From: Chlorobiota bacterium
GTDB taxonomy: Bacteria > Bacteroidota > Bacteroidia > Bacteroidales > F082
Length of the DNA stretch: 17,953 nt
Assembly (NCBI GenBank): GCA_030619415.1
Contig: JAUXBM010000007.1
Span: forward strand, 1 to 17,953
Reading direction: 5' to 3'
The position numbers were made by a program, and so were the translations under genes. Below are positions 7,201 through 14,561 of the stretch, in pieces. Within the stretch, counting starts at the first letter, position 1; each line of letters begins with the position of its first letter. Under the pieces are notes generated by a model. It made no database searches and was not told where the DNA came from. It worked only from the letters and a program-made list of their open reading frames with translations.

Positions 7201-7659
7201 ATGAAAAGAGTAACATTATTATTAACTATCACAGCGCTCTTCCAGATTTGTAATCTGGATGTAAAGGGAAATGGATTTGAAATCCAGAACACTTTCGTTC
7301 TTCAAATCGCACCGTTTCAAGCGTCCTCGCTTGAAACTGAACCATCAGAAATCCGGATTGCAAATCCCGAAGAGAAGAGTAGCAAATACGACACCGTCCA
7401 AATTCAAACTTCAGCGGTATGTGGAATGTGTAAAGAACGTATTGAGCACGATATGTCTTTTGAAAAAGGAGTGAAATCTGTCGAGCTTGATTTGGATACT
7501 AAGATTCTAACTGTAGTTTACAAAAAGGGGAAAACAACGGTGAAGGACTTGAAAGTAGCACTAACAAAGATTGGTTACGATGCGGATGAAATGGTCGCAG
7601 TTCAAAAGGCACACGACCGGCTTCCGGCTTGTTGCCAGAAGGATGTTGAGCCGCATTAG
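7201..7659 (+). CDS. Exported heavy-metal-associated (HMA) domain protein
   Basis: A 152-residue protein with a probable signal peptide (about 1-23), a low-complexity linker, and an HMA ferredoxin-like domain from about 64 to 133. The metal loop reads SAVCGMCKERIE, giving a Cys74-x-x-Cys77 site shifted relative to the usual GMTCxxC of copper chaperones. The rest of the fold (GVKSVELDL, LTVVYKKG, LKVALTKIGYDAD) is typical. An additional Cys144-Cys145 pair lies near the C-terminus in LPACCQKD. Cytosolic HMA proteins deliver Cu(I) or similar metals; the signal peptide puts this one in the periplasm, where it could receive metal from the receptor encoded 7 bases upstream (inference). The atypical C-G-M-C loop makes the metal uncertain: copper, mercury or zinc are all possible. 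Confidence 0.85.
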   Translation: MKRVTLLLTITALFQICNLDVKGNGFEIQNTFVLQIAPFQASSLETEPSEIRIANPEEKSSKYDTVQIQTSAVCGMCKERIEHDMSFEKGVKSVELDLDTKILTVVYKKGKTTVKDLKVALTKIGYDADEMVAVQKAHDRLPACCQKDVEPH

Positions 7660-7698
7660 ACCTCCCCTGATAAAATTGTCTGGCGTCAATTTTCTCTT

Positions 7699-7722
7699 TC
7701 CCCTCTTTTGAAAAAGAGGGGA
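7699..7722 (+). terminator. Perfect hairpin between convergent genes
   Basis: TCCCCTCTTTT and AAAAGAGGGGA are perfect 11-base complements around a GA centre; in RNA a few central A-U pairs would open to give a workable loop. It lies 39 bases after the HMA stop and 81 bases beyond the Fe-S gene stop on the opposite strand. No strong T-run follows on either strand, so it may be a bidirectional transcript-end structure or part of the repeat block. The segment CCTCCCCTGAT at 7661-7671 also recurs (at 3340-3350). Confidence 0.42.
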
Positions 7723-7760
7723 GTTGTAGATTTCCAAAACCTAATTTAAAACTTTAAACA

Positions 7761-7804
7761 CTCCTCCACTTTTTAAGGGGAGGTGGCCAAAGGCCGGAGG
7801 GGTT
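7761..7804 (+). repeat. Dispersed intergenic repeat, copy 2
   Basis: This is the same element as 3319-3362 in opposite orientation: CCTCCACTT....AAGGGGAGG forms an outer hairpin, then GGCC-AAA-GGCC forms an inner stem, then GGAGGGG. The inner stem differs from copy 1 (GTCC/GGAC) at a paired position on both arms, so base-pairing is preserved. Its end touches the stop codon of the Fe-S oxidoreductase gene, filling the gap between convergent genes. Confidence 0.7.
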
Positions 7805-9882
7805 TACAACCCCAAACTCATGCTCACCAATTCGGCAATATCATAGTTTTTCACTTCCTCTTCTTTATTTTTGTATTTGATGCCGTCGGTCATCATCACC
7901 ATGCAGAATGGGCAGGCTGTACAAATGATGTCGGCACCTGTTTTGAGGGCTTCTTCCGTTCGTTCGATAAAAATTTCTTTGTCGCCTTTTTCGGCTTCTT
8001 TAAACATTTGCCCACCTCCAGCACCGCAACAGAGGCCGAAGCTTTTGTTTCGTTTCATTTCCACTTTCGTTGATGGAATGGCGTTTAAAACAGAGCGTGG
8101 AGCTTCGTATTCCTTATTACCCCTGCCAAGATAGCACGGATCGTGGAAAGTGATTTTTTTATCTTTCAGGTCTCCACCGTTCATTTGAATCTTTCCTGAG
8201 TCAATCAATTGTTGCAGAAATTGCGTGTGATGGATAACTTTATAATTGCCTCCAAAATCAGGGTATTCATTTTTTAAGGTGTTGAAATCATGGGGGTCGG
8301 CAGTGATGATTTTTTTAACTTCATATCCATTCATAATTTCAATATTCATCATCGCCTGCATCTGGAAAAGCATTTCATTTCCTGCACGTCGGGCGATATC
8401 TCCACTATCGGTTTCTTCAGTTCCCAAGACCGCATAATCAACTTTTTGGTAATTGAGTATTTTAATGAATTCTCGGGTAACCTTTTTATAACGATCGTCA
8501 AATGCACCTGCCGAACTTACCCAGAAAAGGTATTCCGGATTTTCGCCTGCAGCGAGTTTATCAGCCATCAAAGGCACATCGAGGCCATCTGCCCACAGCA
8601 TTCTATCTTCGGGTGAAAACTGCCACGGAGCACCATTGTTTTCGATATTTGAAAAAACCGTATTCAAACCCGAAGGCGCTTTCGACTCTTCCATCACCAA
8701 ATATCTTCTCATGTCAAGTATCAGCGAAGGCTGGTTGATGTTTACCGGGCATTCCTGGGCACAGGCATTACACATCGTACAGGCCCACAATTCTTCTTCA
8801 GTGATTAAATCCATTACCAGGTGTTTGCCGTCATCAAATGCTTTTCCATCTTTGATCAGGCCCGGACCTTTTTCTTTCATCCGGGCCCGTGTATCCATCA
8901 TTACCTTACGGGGAGATAAAAGTTTTCCCGTAATATTAGCCGGGCAAACGTCAGTACATCGACCACATTCTGTGCATGAAAGCGAATTAAAATAATTTAC
9001 CCAGTTTGTATCATCCACATCTAATACTCCAAATCTTTCGGGCTCACCTTCGTCTTCCGGAGCATCTGAAAAAGCCGCATCCGGATCCATCATCAATTTT
9101 ACCTCTTTGGTAATGGTTGGCATATTGTCAACATAGCCAAGCGGACTTATTTTACTCACAAAAACATTGGGTACCGACATAAATACATGAAAATGTTTTG
9201 AGTAGGGAAGGTAGTTTGCGAAAACAAAAATAACAAGGATGTGGATCCACCAATTTACCTGGTAGCCAACCCATGCCGATTCGGCCGAGGTGCCATCGTA
9301 AAATGAAGCAATAAAATGACTAACCGGGTAAACGCCGAAAGCCGTTTCACCTATTGAGTTTGTCCACAAAAGGTAGTCAACATTCATTAGTTGAAGAGAG
9401 ACCATCAAAATTAAAATCATCGTAAGTGCTACGTTGGCATCCAGTTTTGAGATGGGTTTCATTTCGGGCCCGTAAAACCTTTTTACGTGCATAAAAATTC
9501 TGCGGAAAAGAAAAACCAGGATGGCAATGGTAATGATCAGTGCAAAAATATCGCCGCAAGCCATCATAAAATCATAAAAAGGCCCCATAAAACTGAGGAT
9601 CCTATCCGTGCCAAACAGCCCGTCAATAATCATTTCGATGCTCCCAAAAATGATCACGACAAACCCCCACCACACCAGTGCATGCATAAAGCCAATGACG
9701 GGTTTTCTGAGTATCTTTTCCTGCAAAATAGCTACCTTGAAAGTAACCCAAAACCGTTTTCCAAAATCAGATAAAGGATGCTTTTTTGTGAACTTGAAAT
9801 ATTTGAAAAGCCTGCTCATCGTCCAGGCAAAAACACCAAGTGTAATAAGTACTGAAAAGGCGAAAAGTATTTGTTTTAACAT
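7804..9882 (-). CDS. Membrane Fe-S oxidoreductase, ETF:quinone oxidoreductase type (EtfD/EMO-like)
   Basis: A 692-residue protein. About five N-terminal transmembrane helices (near 4-22, 62-87, 106-127, 150-171, 210-228) with candidate haem-ligand histidines (His67, His189, His214, His230) resemble the cytochrome b part of NarI/EtfD. Two ferredoxin-type [4Fe-4S] motifs follow: CTECGRCTDVCP (303-314) and CTMCNACAQECP (368-379). Two CCG-type domains complete it. The second keeps its cysteines (HDPC at 580-583, LCCGAGGG at 617-624, CTACPFC at 654-660); the first lacks them at every expected place. This architecture matches mycobacterial EtfD and the EMO proteins of butyrate oxidisers, which carry electrons from ETF to menaquinone in beta-oxidation. 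The beta-oxidation genes nearby support that role over a heterodisulfide reductase one. I chose the ATG at 9882, which starts directly with the first membrane helix; an upstream in-frame start at 9945 would overlap the promoter region. Confidence 0.85.
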   Translation of the reverse strand: MLKQILFAFSVLITLGVFAWTMSRLFKYFKFTKKHPLSDFGKRFWVTFKVAILQEKILRKPVIGFMHALVWWGFVVIIFGSIEMIIDGLFGTDRILSFMGPFYDFMMACGDIFALIITIAILVFLFRRIFMHVKRFYGPEMKPISKLDANVALTMILILMVSLQLMNVDYLLWTNSIGETAFGVYPVSHFIASFYDGTSAESAWVGYQVNWWIHILVIFVFANYLPYSKHFHVFMSVPNVFVSKISPLGYVDNMPTITKEVKLMMDPDAAFSDAPEDEGEPERFGVLDVDDTNWVNYFNSLSCTECGRCTDVCPANITGKLLSPRKVMMDTRARMKEKGPGLIKDGKAFDDGKHLVMDLITEEELWACTMCNACAQECPVNINQPSLILDMRRYLVMEESKAPSGLNTVFSNIENNGAPWQFSPEDRMLWADGLDVPLMADKLAAGENPEYLFWVSSAGAFDDRYKKVTREFIKILNYQKVDYAVLGTEETDSGDIARRAGNEMLFQMQAMMNIEIMNGYEVKKIITADPHDFNTLKNEYPDFGGNYKVIHHTQFLQQLIDSGKIQMNGGDLKDKKITFHDPCYLGRGNKEYEAPRSVLNAIPSTKVEMKRNKSFGLCCGAGGGQMFKEAEKGDKEIFIERTEEALKTGADIICTACPFCMVMMTDGIKYKNKEEEVKNYDIAELVSMSLGL

Positions 9883-9910
9883 GATGCTGGTTTTTGGTAT
9901 TTTAAAGATT

Positions 9911-9918
9911 CGAAGATA
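9911..9918 (-). promoter_or_regulatory. Possible -7 box for the Fe-S oxidoreductase gene
   Basis: On the minus strand TATCTTCG matches TAnnTTTG except at one position, 28 bases before the ATG at 9882. No -33 box is evident. It shares a 140-base divergent intergenic region with the icmF promoter candidate, so the two genes could be coregulated. Confidence 0.3.
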
Positions 9919-9988
9919 AGGAATTCTTCGTGATTGACGACTCAATTATTATGGTCTTAATCAGCAAAACACAACCCCAAACTTTCTT

Positions 9989-9996
9989 TATCTTTG
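9989..9996 (+). promoter_or_regulatory. Candidate -7 box for icmF
   Basis: TATCTTTG is an exact match to TAnnTTTG, 26 bases before the ATG at 10023. A TTTG -33 element at standard spacing is not visible. Its presence inside a possible N-terminal extension of the reading frame favours the later start codon. Confidence 0.4.
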
Positions 9997-10022
9997 CCTT
10001 TCTTCAAAAAAGCAAAAGCATT

Positions 10023-13000
10023 ATGCAGGCACCAAAAATCTACAAACCAAAAAACCACGTAAGGATAGTTACAGCAGCCTCTCTTTTTGACGGCCACGAT
10101 GCAGCGATTAACGTTATGCGGCGCATTATCCAGGCTAGCGGGGCAGAGGTGATTCACCTCGGACACAACCGTTCGGTACATGAAATTGTAAATGCAGCTA
10201 TCCAGGAAGATGTGCAGGCAATTGCTCTTACATCATACCAGGGAGGCCACATGGAATACCTTACTTATATGTACGACATGCTCAAAGAAAAGGGCTGTGG
10301 CCATATCAAGATTTTTGCCGGTGGTGGTGGCGTTATATTGCCGGATGAAGTGGAAGTACTTCACAAACATGGCATCACCCGTATCTATTCACCTGACGAT
10401 GGCATGAAGATGGGCTTGCAGGGCATGATCAACGACCTCTTGGAAAAATCAGATTTTCCTACCGGGAAAAATGTACAAGTAACGGTTGATGATATCGTAA
10501 AGCAAGATTATGTTTCTATTGCCAGGCTTATTTCGGCGGCTGAAAATAACCCTGGTGAAGTCAACCCGTTAATTGAAGAATTGGCTGAAATCGCCAAAAC
10601 AAAAAAGTCACCTGTGCTTGGTATTACAGGAACCGGTGGAGCAGGTAAATCATCACTGGTTGATGAAATCGTAAGACGTTTTAATAGTGAATTTCCTGAA
10701 AAAACAATCGCTATTATTTCGGTGGATCCTTCAAAACGGAAGTCTGGGGGGGCTCTGCTAGGCGACCGTATCCGTATGAATGCCATCGACACACCCCAGG
10801 TTTTTATGCGTTCGTTGGCTACTCGTCAATCGAATCTTTCCATTTCCAAGTATGTGAAAGATGCGGAAACCATCGCACATGCTGCCGGATTTGATTTGAT
10901 TATTCTCGAAACTTCGGGGATTGGGCAATCAGATACTTCCATTATTGACCATAGCGATGTTTCGTTGTATGTGATGACTCCCGAATACGGTGCGGCCACG
11001 CAATTGGAAAAAATAGATATGCTTGATTTTGCTGACATCATTGCTTTGAACAAATTCGACAAACGAGGAGCGATGGATGCCTTGCGCGATGTAAGGAAAC
11101 AATATCAGCGCAACAACCTGCTGTTTGATCAGGATGTAGATGAGATGCCTGTTTTCGGGACGATTGCTTCCCAGTTCAACGATCCCGGTGTGAATCATTT
11201 ATTTGCAAACCTTCTCAAAAAAATAAAGGAAAAAACATCAGTAGATTTTCTTTCACAACATCATGAAGAAGGTGAGATTCCGGAAAAAATATTCATTATT
11301 CCTCCACGGCGGGTACGTTACTTATCTGAAATTTCAGATACAGTAAGGGGTTATAATGAATGGGTCATCAACCAGAGTAAGATCGCCCAAAAACTATTCA
11401 GCCTCAAGCAATCTATTGAAGCGCTCGAAGAATCGGGCGACGAAAAAGCGACGCAAAAACTGAGAGATATTTATCATCACATGGTTTTAAAACTTGATCC
11501 GGCAAACAACCAGCAGTTGGAACACTGGGAAGAGAAAAAGAAAAAGTACCGCGATGAGTATTTCATTTTCAGGGTAAGAGACAAGGAATTTAAGGTAGAA
11601 ACACATACCGAATCGCTTTCTCATATCCGGGTTCCGAAGGTAGCCATGCCTTCTTTTACGAGTTGGGGTGAGATATTAAAATGGATATTGAAAGAAAATG
11701 TACCGGGGGAATTTCCATTTGCAGCGGGTGTATTCCCGTTTAAACGAGAAGGCGAAGACCCGACACGAATGTTTGCCGGCGAAGGTGGGCCGGAACGAAC
11801 AAACAGGCGCTTTCATTACGTTTCGGAAGGTATGCCGGCCAAACGACTTTCCACGGCTTTCGACTCTGTTACCCTTTACGGTGAGGATCCTGATCGCCGA
11901 CCCGATATTTATGGGAAAATAGGCAATGCGGGTGTTTCAATCGCCTGCCTTGATGACACCAAAAAACTATATTCCGGTTTTGACCTCGCGAATCCAAAAA
12001 CCTCTGTTTCGATGACCATTAACGGGCCTGCACCAACGCTTGTGGGCTATTTTATGAATACGGCTATCGATCAGCAATGCGAGATTTACATCAAGGAAAA
12101 TAACCTGGTTAAAGAAGTCAATGACAAGATCAAAAAACTTTATAAAGAGAAAGGGACTGACCGCCCATCTTACCAGGGTAAACTGCCAAAAGGCAATGAC
12201 GGGCTAGGCTTGATGTTGCTTGGTGTTACGGGCGATATGGTTTTGCCGAAAGACGTATATGAAAAGATTAAGCATAAAACTCTACAGTCGGTAAGGGGCA
12301 CGGTTCAGGCCGATATCCTAAAAGAAGACCAGGCGCAGAACACCTGTATTTTCTCTACAGATTTCTCACTCAAATTGATGGGTGATATCCAGGAGTATTT
12401 TATTGATAATCTGGTGCGCAATTTTTACAGTGTTTCCATTTCAGGATATCATATTGCCGAAGCCGGTGCCAACCCGATCAGCCAGCTTGCTTTTACTCTA
12501 GCCAATGGATTTACTTACGTAGAATATTACAAATCGAGGGGCATGGATGTAAACAAATATGCGCCAAATCTTTCTTTCTTTTTCTCAAATGGAATTGATC
12601 CTGAATATGCCGTCATTGGGCGTGTGGCAAGGTTGATTTGGGCCAAAGCCATGAAGCTGAAATACAATGCGAACGACCGCTCGCAAAAACTAAAATACCA
12701 TATTCAAACATCGGGTCGGTCACTTCATGCGCAGGAAATTGGCTTTAACGATATTCGTACAACCTTGCAGGCATTGTACGCGATTTATGACAATTGCAAT
12801 TCGTTGCACACCAATGCTTACGATGAGGCCATTACCACACCAACTGAAGAGTCGGTTCGCCGTGCCATCGCCATTCAGATGATCATCAACCATGAATTGG
12901 GGCAGGCTAAAAACCAGAATCCTTTGCAAGGTTCATTCATTATTGAGGAACTGACCGACCTGGTTGAAGAAGCCATTTTAATGGAATTTGACCGCATCAC

Positions 13001-13394
13001 CGAAAGGGGCGGCGTGCTGGGCGCGATGGAAACCATGTACCAACGAAGTAAAATCCAGGAAGAGTCGTTGTATTACGAAAACCTGAAGCATTCAGGCGAG
13101 ATGCCGATTATTGGCGTGAATACATTCCTCCAGGGAGAAGAATCACACACTGTGGTTCCGGGTGAGGTGATCAGGGCAACTACTGAGGAAAAGGAATACC
13201 AGATCAATATGCTTGACCATCTGCATAAAACATGGGAACATGAAGCAGTCGAACAACTTAAACTGCTTCAACACGCGGCAGTCTCGAACCACAATATTTT
13301 TGATGCGTTGATGGAAGCCACCAAATATGCTTCAATCGGGCAGATTACCAATGCACTCTTTCATGTTGGGGGGCAGTATAGGAGAAATATGTAA
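10023..13394 (+). CDS. icmF: Fused isobutyryl-CoA mutase with G-protein chaperone (IcmF)
   Basis: A 1123-residue fusion, full IcmF length, that reversibly isomerises isobutyryl-CoA and n-butyryl-CoA using adenosylcobalamin. The B12-binding domain comes first (about 12-140), with DGHDAAIN (23-30) carrying the lower-axial His25 and a GGGG loop (100-103). A MeaB-like GTPase follows (about 198-405): Walker A GTGGAGKS (203-210), ETSGIGQSD (296-304) and NKFD (343-346). The substrate-binding mutase domain occupies the C-terminal half. Two selectivity positions distinguish isobutyryl- from methylmalonyl-CoA mutases: aligning PTRMFAGEG with the MCM motif TIRQYAGFS puts Phe584 where MCM has Tyr, and aligning [13 protein letters not shown] with QNDILKEFMVRNT puts Gln772 where MCM has Arg. 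Both match ICM. The active-site His810 lies in SISGYH. I chose the ATG at 10023 (MQAPKIYKP) over an in-frame ATG at 9930 because the extra residues resemble no family member and cover the promoter candidate. Confidence 0.95.
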   Translation: MQAPKIYKPKNHVRIVTAASLFDGHDAAINVMRRIIQASGAEVIHLGHNRSVHEIVNAAIQEDVQAIALTSYQGGHMEYLTYMYDMLKEKGCGHIKIFAGGGGVILPDEVEVLHKHGITRIYSPDDGMKMGLQGMINDLLEKSDFPTGKNVQVTVDDIVKQDYVSIARLISAAENNPGEVNPLIEELAEIAKTKKSPVLGITGTGGAGKSSLVDEIVRRFNSEFPEKTIAIISVDPSKRKSGGALLGDRIRMNAIDTPQVFMRSLATRQSNLSISKYVKDAETIAHAAGFDLIILETSGIGQSDTSIIDHSDVSLYVMTPEYGAATQLEKIDMLDFADIIALNKFDKRGAMDALRDVRKQYQRNNLLFDQDVDEMPVFGTIASQFNDPGVNHLFANLLKKIKEKTSVDFLSQHHEEGEIPEKIFIIPPRRVRYLSEISDTVRGYNEWVINQSKIAQKLFSLKQSIEALEESGDEKATQKLRDIYHHMVLKLDPANNQQLEHWEEKKKKYRDEYFIFRVRDKEFKVETHTESLSHIRVPKVAMPSFTSWGEILKWILKENVPGEFPFAAGVFPFKREGEDPTRMFAGEGGPERTNRRFHYVSEGMPAKRLSTAFDSVTLYGEDPDRRPDIYGKIGNAGVSIACLDDTKKLYSGFDLANPKTSVSMTINGPAPTLVGYFMNTAIDQQCEIYIKENNLVKEVNDKIKKLYKEKGTDRPSYQGKLPKGNDGLGLMLLGVTGDMVLPKDVYEKIKHKTLQSVRGTVQADILKEDQAQNTCIFSTDFSLKLMGDIQEYFIDNLVRNFYSVSISGYHIAEAGANPISQLAFTLANGFTYVEYYKSRGMDVNKYAPNLSFFFSNGIDPEYAVIGRVARLIWAKAMKLKYNANDRSQKLKYHIQTSGRSLHAQEIGFNDIRTTLQALYAIYDNCNSLHTNAYDEAITTPTEESVRRAIAIQMIINHELGQAKNQNPLQGSFIIEELTDLVEEAILMEFDRITERGGVLGAMETMYQRSKIQEESLYYENLKHSGEMPIIGVNTFLQGEESHTVVPGEVIRATTEEKEYQINMLDHLHKTWEHEAVEQLKLLQHAAVSNHNIFDALMEATKYASIGQITNALFHVGGQYRRNM

Positions 13395-13484
13395 AAATGT
13401 TGGCGAGGACAATAACAATGGTTTCAATATTGCTTCTGACTATCATTTAATTCCTTAATTTTATTCCCTCAAAATCCTGCACTC

Positions 13485-14561
13485 ATGGCATTCAATAATA
13501 TCCTTGTCGTTTACCCCGAAGTCCACAAAACCAAGATGGCAGTTTATAGGAACATTGAACCTGTTTTCATGAAGAGTATCAGCCATCCCAAAGAAGAGCT
13601 CGCTGTTTTTAAAACAGTACTCGATCAAAAAGAATACCGCATGAACCTCATTAAGGAGGAGCTTGAAAAAAACAACATTCCACTTAAATCGATGGAAGTT
13701 ATCATGGGCCGGAGTGGCATGGTGAAGCCTGTTTCGGAAGGGGCCTACCATGTTAATGAGGTCATGGTTAAAGACCTGCAGCGAAATATTATCGGTCAGC
13801 ATGTTACAAATCTCGGCGGGCTGATTGCTTTTGACCTTGCCAGCCAAATTGGCAAACGTGCTTACATCGCCAATCCTGTTGTTATTGATGAGTTATCGGA
13901 TGAAGCTCGATTTACAGGGCACCCACTATTCGAAAATAAATCAGTCTTCCATGCTTTAAACCACAAATATGTTGCGTTTAAATACTCGAAGGCTGTTAAT
14001 AAAAAATACAACGAACTCAACCTCATTGTTTGCCATATTGGCCGCGGGGGAGTATCAATTGGTGCCCACGAAAAGGGACGTGTTGTAGATGTGAACCAGG
14101 CATTTGATGGAGGTGGGCCTTTCGGTGTTACCCGCACAGGAACTTTGCCCATGGGACAATTGGTAGAATTGTGCTTTAGCGGAAAATATACCCAGGCAGA
14201 GGTCATAGACTTACTCACTGAAAATGGGGGCTACAAAGCCTACCTTGGCACAAGCAACATCAACGAGATCAATCAGATGATAGCTGAAGGAAACGAAACC
14301 GCCAAGATGGTCTCTTTTGCTTTGGCTTACCAAATTTCAAAGGAGATCGCCTCGCATGTGGCCACATTAAAAGGAAAGGTGGATGCGATCATTCTTACCG
14401 GCATTATTTTCGACAGTTCTCGTTTCCTTGAAAATGTAAAAATGAGAATTGGAAGCATCGCACCTATCGCACTTTACCCTTCTGTTAACGATGTTGAAGC
14501 ACTGGCAATGTTTGGCTATAAAATTTCTAAAGCAGAAATTGAGGTGAAGGAGTATATTTAA
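13485..14561 (+). CDS. Butyrate kinase-like ASKHA protein with altered nucleotide-site motifs
   Basis: A 358-residue protein aligning end to end with butyrate kinase, which makes butyryl-phosphate plus ADP from butyrate plus ATP, or the reverse. Conserved landmarks include GRSGMVKP (75-82), HVTNLGGLIAFD (106-117), NPVVIDEL (130-137), GHPLFENKSVFHALN (145-159) and VDVNQAFDGGGPF (201-213). However, the motifs that bind phosphate and adenosine depart from what I recall as consensus: the N-terminal NPGSTSTK is YPEVHKTK (10-17); the HLGGG loop is HIGRG (184-188); the TGG adenosine loop is TGII (305-308); and PGEDE near the C-terminus is PSVND (332-336). It may be a divergent kinase, a paralogue with a changed substrate, or a non-catalytic partner of a true Buk elsewhere. 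It starts 90 bases after icmF; its stop overlaps the next start. No phosphate butyryltransferase is adjacent. Homology is firm, activity is not. Confidence 0.85.
   Translation: MAFNNILVVYPEVHKTKMAVYRNIEPVFMKSISHPKEELAVFKTVLDQKEYRMNLIKEELEKNNIPLKSMEVIMGRSGMVKPVSEGAYHVNEVMVKDLQRNIIGQHVTNLGGLIAFDLASQIGKRAYIANPVVIDELSDEARFTGHPLFENKSVFHALNHKYVAFKYSKAVNKKYNELNLIVCHIGRGGVSIGAHEKGRVVDVNQAFDGGGPFGVTRTGTLPMGQLVELCFSGKYTQAEVIDLLTENGGYKAYLGTSNINEINQMIAEGNETAKMVSFALAYQISKEIASHVATLKGKVDAIILTGIIFDSSRFLENVKMRIGSIAPIALYPSVNDVEALAMFGYKISKAEIEVKEYI

Noticed and set aside
3319..7804. The GGGGAGGTG repeat pair as a CRISPR array or insertion-sequence ends
   Set aside because: Only two copies 4.4 kb apart in opposite orientation, no regular spacers, no target-site duplications seen and no transposase between; they fit dispersed intergenic repeats.
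7804..9882. Heterodisulfide reductase (HdrD-type) assignment
   Set aside because: The architecture with an N-terminal cytochrome b-like membrane part in one chain and the beta-oxidation neighbours fit the EtfD/EMO group better; no methanogenesis-type partners are present.
9883..9945. 21-residue N-terminal extension of the Fe-S oxidoreductase
   Set aside because: It is basic, unlike family N-termini, and spans the candidate -7 box; the ATG at 9882 begins directly with the first membrane helix.
9930..10022. 31-residue N-terminal extension of IcmF
   Set aside because: The extension resembles no IcmF N-terminus, contains the candidate -7 box TATCTTTG, and the ATG at 10023 gives the expected start.
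10023..13394. Methylmalonyl-CoA mutase identity
   Set aside because: The domain order (B12 domain first, fused GTPase) is that of IcmF, and the two selectivity positions are Phe and Gln, not Tyr and Arg.
13395..13484. Terminator or promoter between icmF and the kinase homologue
   Set aside because: No stem with a T-run is visible; TAATTTTA at 13456-13463 is only a poor match to the -7 consensus, so nothing was annotated.
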